From the NCBI GenBank assembly GCA_036362985.1, contig JAYGXS010000005.1:7456560-7520559 (forward strand): a DNA stretch of 64,000 nucleotides, written 5' to 3'. Below the pieces are notes generated by a model. The model was not told the DNA's origin and made no database searches. It was given only the letters and a program-made list of their open reading frames with translations. Shown here one piece after another: positions 49,401 through 50,859 of the stretch. The position numbers were made by a program, and so were the translations under genes. This DNA is from Ligula intestinalis. Its lineage: Eukaryota; Platyhelminthes; Cestoda; Diphyllobothriidea; Diphyllobothriidae. Position 1 is the first letter of the stretch. Each line of letters begins with the position of its first letter.

Positions 49401-49850
49401 CTTGTTAGCCGTCATCAGTCAGCCAGTGATACCCAATCTCCAGGGTTCGGACCCGGGACCTTTGGTCATTGAGTTTGCCACTCTATCATTGCACAAAGAT
49501 GTCGCTAGCTCATTCGCTTTAGCCATAGCATCCCCTCTCATCCCTTCTGTCTCTCTCTCTCTCTTCCTTTTCAGCTCACCTTCGCTTTGGCTGAAAAGGA
49601 ACGACTGCGCTGTCGGCATAAGCCACCTGTTCTCACTCCCTACTTGGTTGATCGGTTTCGTCGAAAGGTGACTCACTATATGACGTCCCGAGGTGAGGTC
49701 TACGTGCGGTCTCATCATCGAGAGGACGAGGAGGCGCAGGAGCCAACCTTGAAGAATAGTAGCGACAATAACCACAACAACAGCGCGGCTGTCCTCGAAG
49801 ATTGTGCCTTGAGCGATTGTGACATGGAAATAGATGATTCTGACGTTTAG
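4639..49850 (+). CDS. SETD2: SETD2/Set2-type histone H3K36 methyltransferase (19-exon gene model)
   Basis: Members of this family trimethylate histone H3 lysine 36 in the nucleus while bound to elongating RNA polymerase II, using S-adenosylmethionine. The exons give the diagnostic order AWS, SET, post-SET, helical middle, WW, SRI, which is SETD2 and excludes NSD and ASH1 proteins. Key strings are CDCAPPSREE and CSNRQFQ (AWS), RFVNHSCEPNAETQK (SET), KCYCGTPSCSG (post-SET), the WW core, and LRPYRLPNCLTGRI with MKHLARK (SRI). Coding exons total about 6.1 kb (about 2,030 codons, somewhat shorter than the human protein, which exceeds 2,500 residues). The ATG at 4639 gives an open frame through two tiny introns. 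Two problems remain: an in-frame TAA at 7248-7250, and an unsure exon 12-13 junction. All introns after exon 3 except small ones near 20.6-20.9 kb and 44.3 kb are packed with transposon remains. Confidence 0.9.
4703..4755 (+). CDS. SETD2: SETD2 exon 2
   Basis: Acceptor TTTTAATTAG precedes 4703. It encodes an acidic run EIDDVPECVDISSIPLP and leaves one G, which with AT from exon 3 gives GAT. The donor GTTGTT is weak, and the following intron is 33 nt with a T-rich end (CACCTTTTTAAG). Confidence 0.55.
4789..7288 (+). CDS. SETD2: SETD2 exon 3, disordered N-terminal region, in-frame TAA near its end
   Basis: A long open frame rich in Ser, Lys, Pro and Glu. It holds a polyproline run at about 4936-4980, a helical-looking stretch around 5290-5520, an Arg/Ser-rich SR-like segment at about 5860-5990, and five tandem 37-residue repeats at 6630-7184. 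No catalytic domain is expected here; animal SETD2 proteins also have a long unstructured N-terminus. The frame hits TAA at 7248-7250. The only donor that fits exon 4 (phase 2, AT plus G) is GTAAAG at 7289, 38 bases after the stop, and no other in-frame stop lies between. Either the stop is an assembly error or lesion, or the protein ends here in some transcripts. Confidence 0.65.
6630..7184 (+). repeat. Five tandem 111-bp coding repeats
   Basis: Five consecutive 37-codon units, each opening with K(G/D)EQSS and carrying SKRxK and a VPExKS core, start at 6630, 6741, 6852, 6963 and 7074. They are diverged but in frame with no indels, which suggests selection for length or charge pattern. The composition (Ser/Lys/Glu) points to an unstructured, phosphorylatable segment. 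Confidence 0.9.
7289..7595. other. SETD2 intron 3
   Basis: From GTAAAG to TTTTTCAG. 307 nt, no recognised insertion. Confidence 0.5.
7596..8225 (+). CDS. SETD2: SETD2 exon 4
   Basis: Acceptor TACCTTTTTCAG. It encodes a Ser/Thr/Pro-rich linker, an acidic patch (TESEDESVDD) and a basic RLRQRKQR motif that could act as a nuclear localisation signal. It ends FDITQVL plus TG at donor GTATGC, phase 2, which with T from exon 5 gives Cys. This is the stretch just before the AWS domain. Confidence 0.8.
8226..9379. other. SETD2 intron 4, first part
   Basis: No recognisable gene or repeat. Short ORFs here have no recognisable motif. Confidence 0.4.
9380..9510 (-). mobile_element. tRNA-derived SINE
   Basis: The minus strand has a perfect pol III A box TGGCTCAGTGG (plus-strand 9490-9500) and B box GGTCGAATCCC (9446-9456), spaced as in a tRNA, followed by a tRNA-unlike body ending in the family signature (plus strand GGCTTCCTAGCCATTATCAG). 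Related copies lie at 23030-23110, 40527-40676, 48165-48350 and 49385-49500. Not a working tRNA, since the arms do not pair. Confidence 0.7.
9511..11241. other. SETD2 intron 4, unassigned
   Basis: About 1.7 kb with no recognised protein motif, TIR or tandem repeat. The ORFs present are short and look random. Confidence 0.4.
11242..11342. mobile_element. 101-bp TA-flanked palindromic MITE (Tc1/mariner type)
   Basis: Near-identical inverted ends, AGTCGCCGGTTATTAAGCCC at 11246 and its reverse complement ending at 11338, extend outward to CA(T/G)TAGTCGCC, flanked on both sides by TA (11240-11241 and 11343-11344). A partial copy of the GGCTTAATAA core also lies inside. TA duplication and short TIRs fit a non-autonomous Tc1/mariner element. 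Confidence 0.85.
11375..12120 (+). pseudogene. Ty3/Gypsy integrase C-terminal relic
   Basis: The frame reads RTTPYNPQGSGQVERLNQT (about 11420-11475), the integrase segment with the third catalytic acidic residue (the E in QVER). It continues through KLPVTHYESVLLDALHSIRS and TTNVTPHERMF, the usual end of the retroviral-type integrase core. A stop (TAG) follows LNQTW and another ends the segment near 11635. Further 3' lie in-frame pieces such as DPQYAYIRFANGSEETVSIRLLAPRG. No protease, RT or RNase H is seen, so it is 5'-truncated. Confidence 0.85.
12130..12440 (+). mobile_element. Possible 3' LTR of the Gypsy relic
   Basis: Downstream of the integrase frame, with an AATAAA at 12330 and a short T-rich run directly before exon 5 of the host gene. 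No second LTR copy is present to prove boundaries, so this is positional inference. Confidence 0.35.
12462..12872 (+). CDS. SETD2: SETD2 exon 5: AWS domain and start of SET
   Basis: Acceptor CTTTTTGCAG, donor GTAAGT, phase 2 to phase 2. After a YEHVLENDYSRLEEQ lead-in it encodes the AWS domain: CDCAPPSREE, then GCEQGCINRALYIEC, CPAHAWCSN, holding the zinc-binding cysteines of this domain. It goes on to the first SET motif, KGWGLRARKLIPK, which in the family contacts S-adenosylmethionine. Confidence 0.95.
12950..13440 (-). pseudogene. RTE-like LINE 5' end: endonuclease start
   Basis: On the minus strand the frame reads LNRKRTLGIRCWNVRTVLEP, then after a one-base shift LHQYHVDICYLSEVRRPDSG and IDLHLTLYHSSPSDSS, the N-terminus of an RTE-clade apurinic endonuclease (N, then E in SEVR). 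It stops shortly after SVAI at about 12950. It lies 80 bases after exon 5 and runs opposite to the host gene. Its family also left many 3' fragments in this window. Confidence 0.75.
13441..13840. other. Unassigned, possibly 5' leader of the adjacent RTE
   Basis: GC-rich, no ORF with recognisable motifs. Could be the untranslated leader of the minus-strand RTE copy at 12950-13440. Confidence 0.3.
13841..14540 (+). pseudogene. RTE-like LINE, RT C-terminal end
   Basis: The plus-strand frame begins mid-RT with SRVNEVAKSVGLSMKAGKT, then NTFKYLGARLLPNGQSKDDI, SVLLYGGECWAMRVEHEQKL, LRWFGHVLRCQP and the terminal WKRRRGGQLETW. These are the post-YADD region and C-terminal tail of RTE-type polymerases. 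The endonuclease and catalytic palm are missing, so it is a 5'-truncated copy. Same family as fragments at 14830, 16380, 19410, 21185, 22270, 34748 and 44950. Confidence 0.85.
14541..14829. other. Unassigned
   Basis: Short, AT-rich stretch between two RTE tails. No motif recognised. Confidence 0.3.
14830..15013 (+). mobile_element. RTE LINE tail fragment, cut by assembly gap
   Basis: A degenerate repeat of the RTE C-terminal tail (LPYWKR-like, LKTWLDSLRRD-like, then SPALAKRRARTV) ends at the N run. Confidence 0.6.
15014..15023. other. Assembly gap (10 N)
   Basis: Fixed 10-N run joining two unrelated retroelement pieces; true length unknown. Confidence 0.95.
15024..15085 (+). mobile_element. 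Penelope-like element fragment
   Basis: Encodes IPYVKNVSEAAARILK, nearly the same as the linker before the GIY-YIG domain of the PLE at 62196-62594. Only about 20 codons survive. Confidence 0.65.
15086..15802. other. SETD2 intron 5 end, unassigned
   Basis: Minus-strand ORF at 15376-15666 shows no recognisable domain. A T-rich tract leads to the exon 6 acceptor. Confidence 0.35.
15803..16004 (+). CDS. SETD2: SETD2 exon 6: SET domain core
   Basis: Acceptor TTTTTTCCCAG, donor GTAAAA, leaving phase 0. It encodes GAFIVEYAGEVIDFAEFRRR, then HHYFMSLGPEHFIDAGTKGN and RFVNHSCEPNAETQK. The last is the NHSCxPN signature that forms the SAM pocket and the pseudoknot. Catalytic residues typical of SET proteins are present, so the enzyme should be active. 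The cysteine usual before ETQK in other SETD2 proteins is alanine here (PNAETQK instead of PNCETQK). Confidence 0.95.
16190..16400 (+). mobile_element. tRNA-related SINE, plus orientation
   Basis: Has an A-box-like TGGTGCTCTAGTGC (about 16208-16221) and a perfect B box GGTTCGAATCC (16241-16251) in tRNA spacing, followed by a body of about 130 bp. Not a functional tRNA: no pairing acceptor stem. The minus-strand RTE tail begins right after it. Distinct from the SINE at 9380. Confidence 0.6.
16380..16800 (-). mobile_element. RTE LINE 3' tail
   Basis: The minus strand carries ARLLPNGQSKDDIVSR, then a frameshifted tail ending at the common family 3' end (plus-strand CATGCCTGATCTACCCGGCC at about 16418). 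5'-truncated near 16800. Confidence 0.75.
16801..17239. other. Unassigned
   Basis: AT-rich; includes a short GAA-rich run at 17210-17245. Nothing else recognised. Confidence 0.35.
17240..17715 (-). mobile_element. PLE lineage A 3' half with degenerate ribozyme site
   Basis: Closely matches the PLE at 50930-51690: minus strand, GIY-YIG endonuclease remnants, then a 3' pseudo-LTR at about 17240-17340. The ribozyme-like motif near 17275-17315 is broken: the GAAA/UC side has become GAAAAGUG and stem II is mispaired. Confidence 0.65.
17923..17989. repeat. (TCTG)n microsatellite
   Basis: About 16 uninterrupted TCTG units inside the 3' part of a PLE copy. Confidence 0.95.
18050..18782 (-). mobile_element. 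PLE lineage C, C-terminal half
   Basis: Homologous along its length to 38740-39480 (minus). It keeps LPFTGDNISNTIKRRL, AIELVFLTLTKSF and KDALPLHAIPNCVHEFTC, the region around a GIY-YIG endonuclease. Many stops and frameshifts. A lineage A pseudo-LTR pair is inserted at its upstream edge (18783). Confidence 0.7.
18834..18875 (-). ncRNA. Degenerate hammerhead-like motif, PLE lineage A
   Basis: The minus strand keeps the GAAACGUC junction and a GUCGAC loop, but the core reads ACGGUUA and stem II is mispaired. Presumably inactive. Confidence 0.35.
18926..18966 (+). ncRNA. Hammerhead-like ribozyme, PLE lineage A
   Basis: Core AUGAUUA (18929-18935), one A, stem II GGAUU/AAUCC (18937-18941 with 18950-18954), GAAA (18955-18958), CG, then UC with predicted cleavage after C18962. 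Helix I is weak: CCC faces AGA. Confidence 0.45.
19031..19409. other. Unassigned intron sequence
   Basis: No recognised feature. Confidence 0.35.
19410..19925 (+). mobile_element. Degenerate RTE LINE tail
   Basis: Faint but collinear match to 14000-14500: DGCQLEEV near 19440, a SPRRSACTHR-like stretch, and a GQFET tail near 19858. Many indels. Confidence 0.5.
19926..20465. other. SETD2 intron 6 end
   Basis: No recognised gene; ends with a T-rich run and a TATAG acceptor. Confidence 0.35.
20466..20563 (+). CDS. SETD2: SETD2 exon 7: end of SET domain
   Basis: Acceptor ACTATAG, donor GTGAGT. Encodes WTVNGRLRIGFFAKYDIP then PGEEITIDYQFVQYG. The DYQF tyrosine is in the active-site lining shared by SET methyltransferases. 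Phase 0 in, phase 2 out. Confidence 0.95.
20675..20780 (+). CDS. SETD2: SETD2 exon 8: post-SET domain
   Basis: Acceptor TTTTTTTTCTAG, donor GTACGT. Encodes VIQQKCYCGTPSCSGIMG, the CxCx4C post-SET motif that with the NHSC cysteine binds one zinc and closes the SAM site. Confidence 0.95.
20872..21117 (+). CDS. SETD2: SETD2 exon 9: helical region after post-SET
   Basis: Acceptor TTGCTTGCAG, donor GTGGGC. Encodes a Leu-rich helical stretch with FLLQVMVQEYLTRYSKMELL and LFRQYNGLELLTSYM, resembling the TFIIS-N/LW-like helical bundle that follows post-SET in Set2 proteins. Phase 0 both ends. Confidence 0.9.
21185..22140 (-). mobile_element. RTE LINE 3' portion
   Basis: Minus-strand copy of the same tail as 13841-14540, from the 3' end (CATGCCTGATCTAGCCGGCC at 21228) up to the CTTCATGCTGCATCCCTGCC region near 22040. 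Several frameshifts. Confidence 0.75.
22270..22480 (+). mobile_element. RTE LINE tail, opposite orientation
   Basis: Plus-strand LLPSLRHRYPLGGRR then LDTVCQKTWK, the degenerate end of the RTE tail. With the copy at 21185 it forms a tail-to-tail pair. Confidence 0.55.
22481..23029. other. Unassigned intron sequence
   Basis: No recognised feature. Confidence 0.35.
23030..23110 (-). mobile_element. SINE fragment
   Basis: Matches the body of the SINE family (GGCTTATTAGCCCTCATCAG). The tRNA-like head is absent. Confidence 0.6.
23170..24511 (-). mobile_element. Jockey/CR1-like LINE, copy a, 5'-truncated, with 14-bp target duplication
   Basis: GACCCTCCGTGGTG is present at 23170-23183 and 24498-24511, bracketing the element (23184-24497). 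The 3' end in minus orientation is a CA/GT microsatellite (23181-23200) and the 5' end is truncated in the RT. Duplication plus truncation plus simple tail is the product of target-primed reverse transcription. Confidence 0.9.
23343..24491 (-). pseudogene. LINE RT C-terminal half (YADD), 382 codons open
   Basis: Open frame with CSVPQGSVLSPTLLNIYMR, then VSYADDVTFFCRH (catalytic YADD), LLGVRFDPLFTFADHA, and a C-terminal TCNLAELRSGYSTVL segment. Lacks the endonuclease and first half of RT. Remarkably intact for a truncated copy, suggesting a recent insertion; but a downstream stretch is frame-shifted against copy c. Confidence 0.85.
24856..25168 (+). CDS. SETD2: SETD2 exon 10
   Basis: Acceptor CCGCCCCACAG, donor GTGAGT, phase 0 in and 1 out. 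Encodes ILLCLDHIPVSEQKQVQTDS then LMDIVQQW, matching the helix before the low-complexity region in SETD2, and then a Ser/Pro/Thr-rich linker. Confidence 0.85.
25305..26054. mobile_element. Tigger/pogo-like TIR element, 750 bp, TA-flanked
   Basis: Inverted ends of about 80 bp: 5' CTGTACGGCCTAAAATTC, 3' end reverse complement CAGTAGGGCCTAGAATTC. TA flanks at 25303-25304 and 26055-26056. No transposase frame is visible, so non-autonomous. A second copy starts at 37391. Confidence 0.8.
26057..26839. other. Unassigned intron sequence
   Basis: No recognised feature. Confidence 0.35.
26840..26980 (-). mobile_element. PLE lineage A fragment
   Basis: Aligns to 51340-51480: the TGGGACCCGTGAATCACGAC and GTGGCCGAGTCTCGTC blocks match the end of the GIY-YIG domain (minus strand). 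Confidence 0.65.
27116..27245. repeat. (GAT)n microsatellite with assembly gap
   Basis: GATGAT repeats interrupted by a GGT patch and by N at 27190-27199. It produces meaningless poly-His/Ile/Asp/Met frames. Confidence 0.95.
27246..28582. other. Unassigned intron sequence with a small tandem repeat
   Basis: At 28055-28150 three diverged units of about 40-50 bp share AATTATG(A/C)GGTC and AGCTGTCACxCGCA. Otherwise nothing recognised. Confidence 0.4.
28583..28629. repeat. (GTT)n microsatellite
   Basis: About 15 units, 45 bases before the exon 11 acceptor. Confidence 0.95.
28675..29033 (+). CDS. SETD2: SETD2 exon 11
   Basis: Acceptor TCATCCCCTAG, donor GTACGT, phase 1 in, 0 out. Ser/Ala-rich and acidic, then a charged helix EQLIVDKIRVLASRILERWL ending LSLP. 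The latter aligns with the segment before the EVYRIPK motif of animal SETD2. Confidence 0.85.
29190..30125 (+). mobile_element. Repeat R, intron-less copy
   Basis: About 930 bp matching 57320-58520 but lacking the 249-bp intron there: GCTGCAAG (ending 29265) runs straight into CCCCGCCC. It ends with GACGGGGGAACTTTCGT near 30118 and a TGTG tail. Probably a retroposed 3' end of a LINE. No coding function recognised. Other fragments: 35270-35540 (-) and 44795-44895 (+). Confidence 0.7.
30215..31135 (-). mobile_element. CR1/Jockey-like LINE, RT 3' half
   Basis: The minus strand begins at 31135 inside the RT with LVKYADDMAVGHPL (YADD box), breaks frame, then has a 104-codon open stretch (30711-30397) holding the C-terminal domain, and ends with a (TATC)n tail at 30221-30235. 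A different family from copies a-c. Cut off abruptly at 31135 where another LINE begins. Confidence 0.75.
31140..33740 (+). mobile_element. Jockey/CR1-like LINE, copy b (EN + RT)
   Basis: The most 5'-complete copy of this family. A Pro/Ser-rich leader is followed by endonuclease residues LKILQFNANGLLGKL (about 31576), an internal deletion near 31870-31950, and then RT motifs: LGPDGLAPIHVRQ, RPIALLSPLAKILERF, AISIDLSRAFDCVRHDQ and YADDVTFFCRH (33017). A stop at 32656 (TGA) replaces the glycine seen in copy c, and a frameshift lies near 33300. It loses homology at 33735, so it is 3'-truncated by something inserted or deleted. Confidence 0.85.
33741..34302. other. Unassigned intron sequence
   Basis: No recognised feature. 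Confidence 0.35.
34303..34703 (-). mobile_element. 401-bp mariner-like element with transposase C-terminal relic
   Basis: Inverted ends TACAGGGTGTCCCAAAAA and (reverse complement of 3' end) TACCGGGTGTCCAAAAAA, flanked by TA. On the minus strand IATVAELREATEHEC, a stop, IPRELFNGICDSIVSRCQ and GQHGRQFENI (about 34575-34430) resemble the C-terminus of IS630/Tc1-mariner transposases. An internally deleted copy. Confidence 0.8.
34704..36015. other. Intron 11 end with small retroelement fragments
   Basis: 34748-34850 (+) is a degraded RTE fragment (SLWCRG, FSIHPWNGRTTN). 35270-35540 (-) is a piece of repeat R. 35640-35740 (+) resembles an RTE tail. The rest is unassigned. Confidence 0.5.
36016..36145 (+). 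CDS. SETD2: SETD2 exon 12 (3' boundary uncertain)
   Basis: Acceptor CTCCCGTGTAG, phase 0. Encodes VETYRIPRIERQETEQS, which lines up with the EVYRIPK motif of SETD2. Two exits are possible: GTGGCA at 36146, a weak donor that fits the phase of exon 13, or GTAGTT at 36187, a better-looking donor that would break the frame into exon 14. I give the first. Confidence 0.6.
36146..36875. other. SETD2 intron 12
   Basis: A stretch at 36510-36660 is repeated, diverged, at 45400-45530 (shared GCCTTTGAACTCCCT and CTACTCGCTT blocks), so a short unnamed dispersed repeat. No ORF recognised. Confidence 0.4.
36876..36927 (+). CDS. SETD2: SETD2 exon 13 (small)
   Basis: Strong sites: acceptor TTCAACTTTACAG and donor GTATGT. 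Read in phase 1 it gives SFNSWSLISHDSSNNT and CG, which with G from exon 14 makes Arg. No domain. Accepted mostly because both splice sites are good and the phase closes with exon 14. Confidence 0.5.
37391..38035. mobile_element. Tigger/pogo-like TIR element, second copy, 3'-truncated
   Basis: Starts CAGTGCGGCCTCGCATTC and follows the 25305 element for about 640 bp in the same orientation, losing homology at about 38030 before the right TIR. Confidence 0.75.
38036..38424. other. SETD2 intron 13 end
   Basis: No recognised gene. A C-rich run lies at 38364-38380, just before exon 14. Confidence 0.4.
38425..38656 (+). CDS. SETD2: SETD2 exon 14: basic coiled helix
   Basis: Acceptor CGTTTTTGCAG, donor GTAAGT. 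Encodes ESSPTAKRSRDR then QRRLIDREFIRAKHREQFEA, a basic and helical stretch resembling the charged region before the low-complexity segment in animal SETD2. Phase 2 in, 0 out. Confidence 0.8.
38740..40000 (-). mobile_element. PLE lineage C: RT end through endonuclease
   Basis: On the minus strand an RT C-terminal part (KIKFTIERKQNHKLSFLDAI, then GVFRKTTWNGQYLHFTSFVP) is followed by CYSQTLPAEIACI and then the ORF at 39468-39001 with AIPNSAYEFTYDCGYKNIGH and a SSITKHLLHSGHSVDLN stretch. That is the order of a Penelope-type RT and GIY-YIG-type endonuclease. Stops and frameshifts are frequent; the GIY-YIG signature itself is eroded. Confidence 0.75.
40145..40270 (-). mobile_element. Solo PLE lineage A pseudo-LTR, ribozyme site destroyed
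   Basis: Matches the 50940-51020 region (GGGAATCCTTAATCATAGGT at 40225). Part of the ribozyme core is replaced by (GGATTC)n at 40196-40221. It lies 40 bp before exon 15. Confidence 0.6.
40308..40433 (+). CDS. SETD2: SETD2 exon 15
   Basis: Acceptor CGCCGTTTTAG, donor GTACGT, phase 0 both sides. Encodes a helix-rich LLLKALARRLALVENSES then WMASLSKKLCELSRR. No named domain; lies between the basic helix and WW domain. Confidence 0.8.
40441..40477. repeat. Poly(C) tract, 37 bases
   Basis: Homopolymer run that starts 7 bases into intron 15. A likely collapse or error point in assembly. Confidence 0.9.
40527..40676 (-). mobile_element. tRNA-derived SINE copy
   Basis: Minus strand has CGTGGCTCAATGATTAGA (A-box region) and a diverged B box. 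Ends in ATTGCCGGCAAA and TCTTGCCGGTTT on the plus strand. Confidence 0.6.
40677..41159. other. Unassigned intron sequence
   Basis: No recognised feature. Overlapping ORFs in both strands lack motifs. Confidence 0.35.
41160..41700 (-). pseudogene. PLE lineage D endonuclease end (GIY-YIG)
   Basis: Minus strand: SPKIFEGELKQNTLRENGYP, then an eroded linker, then AGYIGRTTDVWRRE, whose GYIG matches the first block of the GIY-YIG fold. A TGA lies just before AGYIGR. Adjoins the inverted pseudo-LTR pair at 41707. Confidence 0.7.
41760..41804 (-). ncRNA. Hammerhead-like ribozyme, PLE lineage D, left arm
   Basis: Minus strand: CCU, CUGACGA, G, stem II GGGCUC/GCGCUC (partly mispaired), GAAA, GC, UC, AGG. 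Helix I is CCU with AGG, as in lineage A. Confidence 0.5.
42315..42356 (+). ncRNA. Hammerhead-like ribozyme, PLE lineage D, right arm
   Basis: CUGACGA at 42319-42325, one U, stem II GGGCUC (42327-42332) with GAGCUC (42339-42344), GAAA 42345-42348, GC, then UC with predicted cleavage after C42352. Helix I: ACCU facing AGCC, two pairs kept. Confidence 0.6.
42594..42824 (+). CDS. SETD2: SETD2 exon 16: WW domain
   Basis: Acceptor TTTTCCATATAG, donor GTGCGG, phase 0. After an acidic and Lys-rich stretch (LAESDSDHDE) it encodes the WW domain: PPWCAAVDPASGRTYYYNSL then TKAVQWDPP. Both signature tryptophans, the YYYN block and the final proline are present. In SETD2 the WW domain binds proline-rich sequence, possibly the protein's own polyproline run in exon 3. 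Confidence 0.95.
42825..43399. other. SETD2 intron 16, first part
   Basis: No recognised gene. Confidence 0.35.
43400..43690 (+). pseudogene. PLE reverse transcriptase fragment
   Basis: Plus strand: RFLFDGQLYQQIDRVALRSQ then LGLTFADIFMGHLEE and YRRYLDDVFAI. The YQQIDGVAMGSPLGP-like block and the YLDD catalytic box are those of Penelope-type RT. The usual GVAMGSP reads RVALRSQ, so degraded. Ends at 43690 in inverted unrelated PLE sequence. Confidence 0.75.
43691..44136 (-). pseudogene. PLE endonuclease end, opposite orientation
   Basis: Minus strand: FRRRGYPKTLTSRCLPVRPP, LSYIKDVSEATEHIAAGLG, then VLLHRIPCLNCSRDYTGQTR. The CxxC and DYTGQT correspond to YIGET of the GIY-YIG block; the signature tyrosine and the following residues are partly lost. 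Head to head with the RT fragment at 43400. Confidence 0.75.
44252..44305 (+). CDS. SETD2: SETD2 exon 17
   Basis: Acceptor TTTTTTTTACAG, donor GTAAAC, 18 codons, phase 0. PKQDVPRSPQKKRDFMKE, the lysine-rich lead-in to the SRI domain. Confidence 0.85.
44430..44531 (+). CDS. SETD2: SETD2 exon 18: SRI domain, first helices
   Basis: Acceptor TCCTCCTTCAG, donor GTATAT, 34 codons, phase 0. Encodes TYACMLKLLRPYRLPNCLTG then RIENDEDMKHLARK. The LxPYR and GRI motifs are the SRI signature that binds the doubly phosphorylated CTD of RNA polymerase II. Confidence 0.95.
44532..44949. other. Start of intron 18, with repeat R fragment
   Basis: GTGT microsatellite at 44574-44589. 44795-44895 (+) is a short piece of repeat R. 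Confidence 0.5.
44950..45300 (-). mobile_element. RTE LINE 3' tail
   Basis: Minus strand: MVWTRVLRRQPQ, DPKPLPKWKRQCGGQLKTW and SALAKRM. Shares the CTGATCTAGCCGGCC 3' end with the copies at 16418 and 21228. Confidence 0.75.
45301..46105. other. Unassigned intron sequence
   Basis: 45400-45530 resembles 36510-36660. Around 45640-45670 a short stretch resembles 61300-61330 inverted. Otherwise nothing. Confidence 0.35.
46140..46190 (-). ncRNA. Hammerhead-like ribozyme, left arm (lineage B)
   Basis: Minus strand: UUCU, CUGAAGA, U, stem II GGUAG/CUACC, C, GAAA, UG, UC, AAA. Helix I has one pair broken (A-A-A instead of A-G-A). Confidence 0.55.
46333..46380 (+). ncRNA. Hammerhead-like ribozyme, right arm (lineage B)
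   Basis: CUGAAGA at 46337-46343, U, stem II GGGUAG (46345-46350) with CUACCC (46360-46365), GAAA 46366-46369, CG, UC with predicted cleavage after C46373. Helix I U-U-U against A-G-A (one G-U). This has the canonical core and a perfect stem II. Confidence 0.65.
46416..47221. other. Unassigned intron sequence
   Basis: No recognised feature. Confidence 0.35.
47222..49082 (-). mobile_element. Pogo/Tigger-like DNA transposon relic
   Basis: The right end reads GCGCCTTATAGTACAG then GAAAATACGGTA (49054-49082). Its inverse opens the left end (GCACTATAAAGCACAC at 47236), and a second left end lies at 47960 (CGCATTATAGGGCGCACG), so two overlapping insertions are likely. Minus strand: YDANFKLKDVSHQHGDREA and EFNINESRLRKWKK (48930-48780), a psq/CENP-B-like helix-turn-helix, then KRWNLSIRTRHTVSMKLPN (48580-48510). 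These are the DNA-binding part of Tigger transposases; the DDE core is not recognisable. Confidence 0.75.
48165..48350 (-). mobile_element. SINE inside the Tigger relic
   Basis: Bounded by ATTGCCGGCAAA and TCTTGCCGGTT, with the family body (ATTAGCCATCGTCAGC) and tRNA-like GAGCCACCGGG. Nested in the transposon. Confidence 0.55.
49083..49574. other. End of intron 18 with a SINE copy
   Basis: 49385-49500 (-) holds the SINE body and the GGTCCGAACCC-like B box. The rest is unassigned until the CT-rich acceptor tract of exon 19. Confidence 0.5.
49575..49850 (+). CDS. SETD2: SETD2 exon 19: end of SRI, C-terminus, stop TAG
   Basis: Acceptor TCTTCCTTTTCAG. Encodes LTFALAEKERLRCRHKPP then YLVDRFRRKVTHYM, the last two helices of the SRI domain, and an acidic and Asn-rich tail ending MEIDDSDV. 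Stop at 49848-49850. Confidence 0.95.
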   Translation, partial: LTFALAEKERLRCRHKPPVLTPYLVDRFRRKVTHYMTSRGEVYVRSHHREDEEAQEPTLKNSSDNNHNNSAAVLEDCALSDCDMEIDDSDV

Positions 49851-50859
49851 GTGGTCAGCGAATCTGACGCCCCTCCCTCCCTACCTTATCCAATTCCCAT
49901 CTCAGCATCATAGGTCTATTCTATTTGCATATACCTCTTGAAGGCAGCCTTTCTACGAACTAATATACTTTAGGCCCCCTGTTTAAAAGTGTTCGCAGCA
50001 CGCAGCATATCTCCTGGCCGGCAAATGTTTGTACACTTTTCTTCCTCTCGAGCGTCGGCTTGCTTGCCCTGCCTGCCTATTCACACTTCTTGGCTGTGTT
50101 TTTTTCCCCCTAGGGCTGCACTAACTCACACATTCACACTCAGAAACGCATGCGTCAGATAGAATTACCATTATCGTTACACACGCGCTGTTCTCTCTCT
50201 CTCTCTCTCTCTCTTCTACCTTTTCTGTTCTGCGTCCTGCTGTGCAATTGACATTTTACTACTACCATTATGACTGGTGTAGGTCCTATTCTTCGTCCTG
50301 CCTTCTCTCTCCTTAATGTGTATGAACAATAAAAACCCACCCACACACATATATACATATATACTCCCAACTTTATCTGCCCTCGACTACTTACTTCTGT
50401 GCCGGTCTTTGCACTGTTAAGCCTTTCAGATGGGTCATTTTTATGGCGGATGGTTGGCCATTCTGACATCTGTTGCCTGATTTTGTTCTGGCCTTTCGTC
50501 GTACAAAACCCCCCTATCCACGCATGGCCTTCCTCACACTGAGTCTTTTTCGCCTCCCAGTGTGTGTACTAGGTACCATTGTCGCCGCACTGTGTTTAGT
50601 CGCTGCGGTTTGGATGTCCCCCCCACCCCCTGTTCCTCCCTCTTTATATATTGTTTCCTTAGTCTTGCCAATAGAGGAAGGTCAATAAACCAGCGGAGGA
50701 TAACTTTGTAAACATGTTTCAGCAACCTCCGAATATCAAAAAACAGTAACTAGGTTCTTTTACGCCCCCTTTGTCTCTTCTTCCTATGATGTTATGTTGC
50801 CTCATTGCCTCGAAAATCATATATGCACATAAATGACTGTGTGTTTACGGAACTTCGGA
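49851..50859 (+). other. Probable SETD2 3' UTR and flank
   Basis: Pyrimidine-rich with a (CT)n run at 50193-50213. AATAAA at 50328-50333 and again at 50684-50689 are candidate polyadenylation signals. Transcript end is not determinable. Confidence 0.5.
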
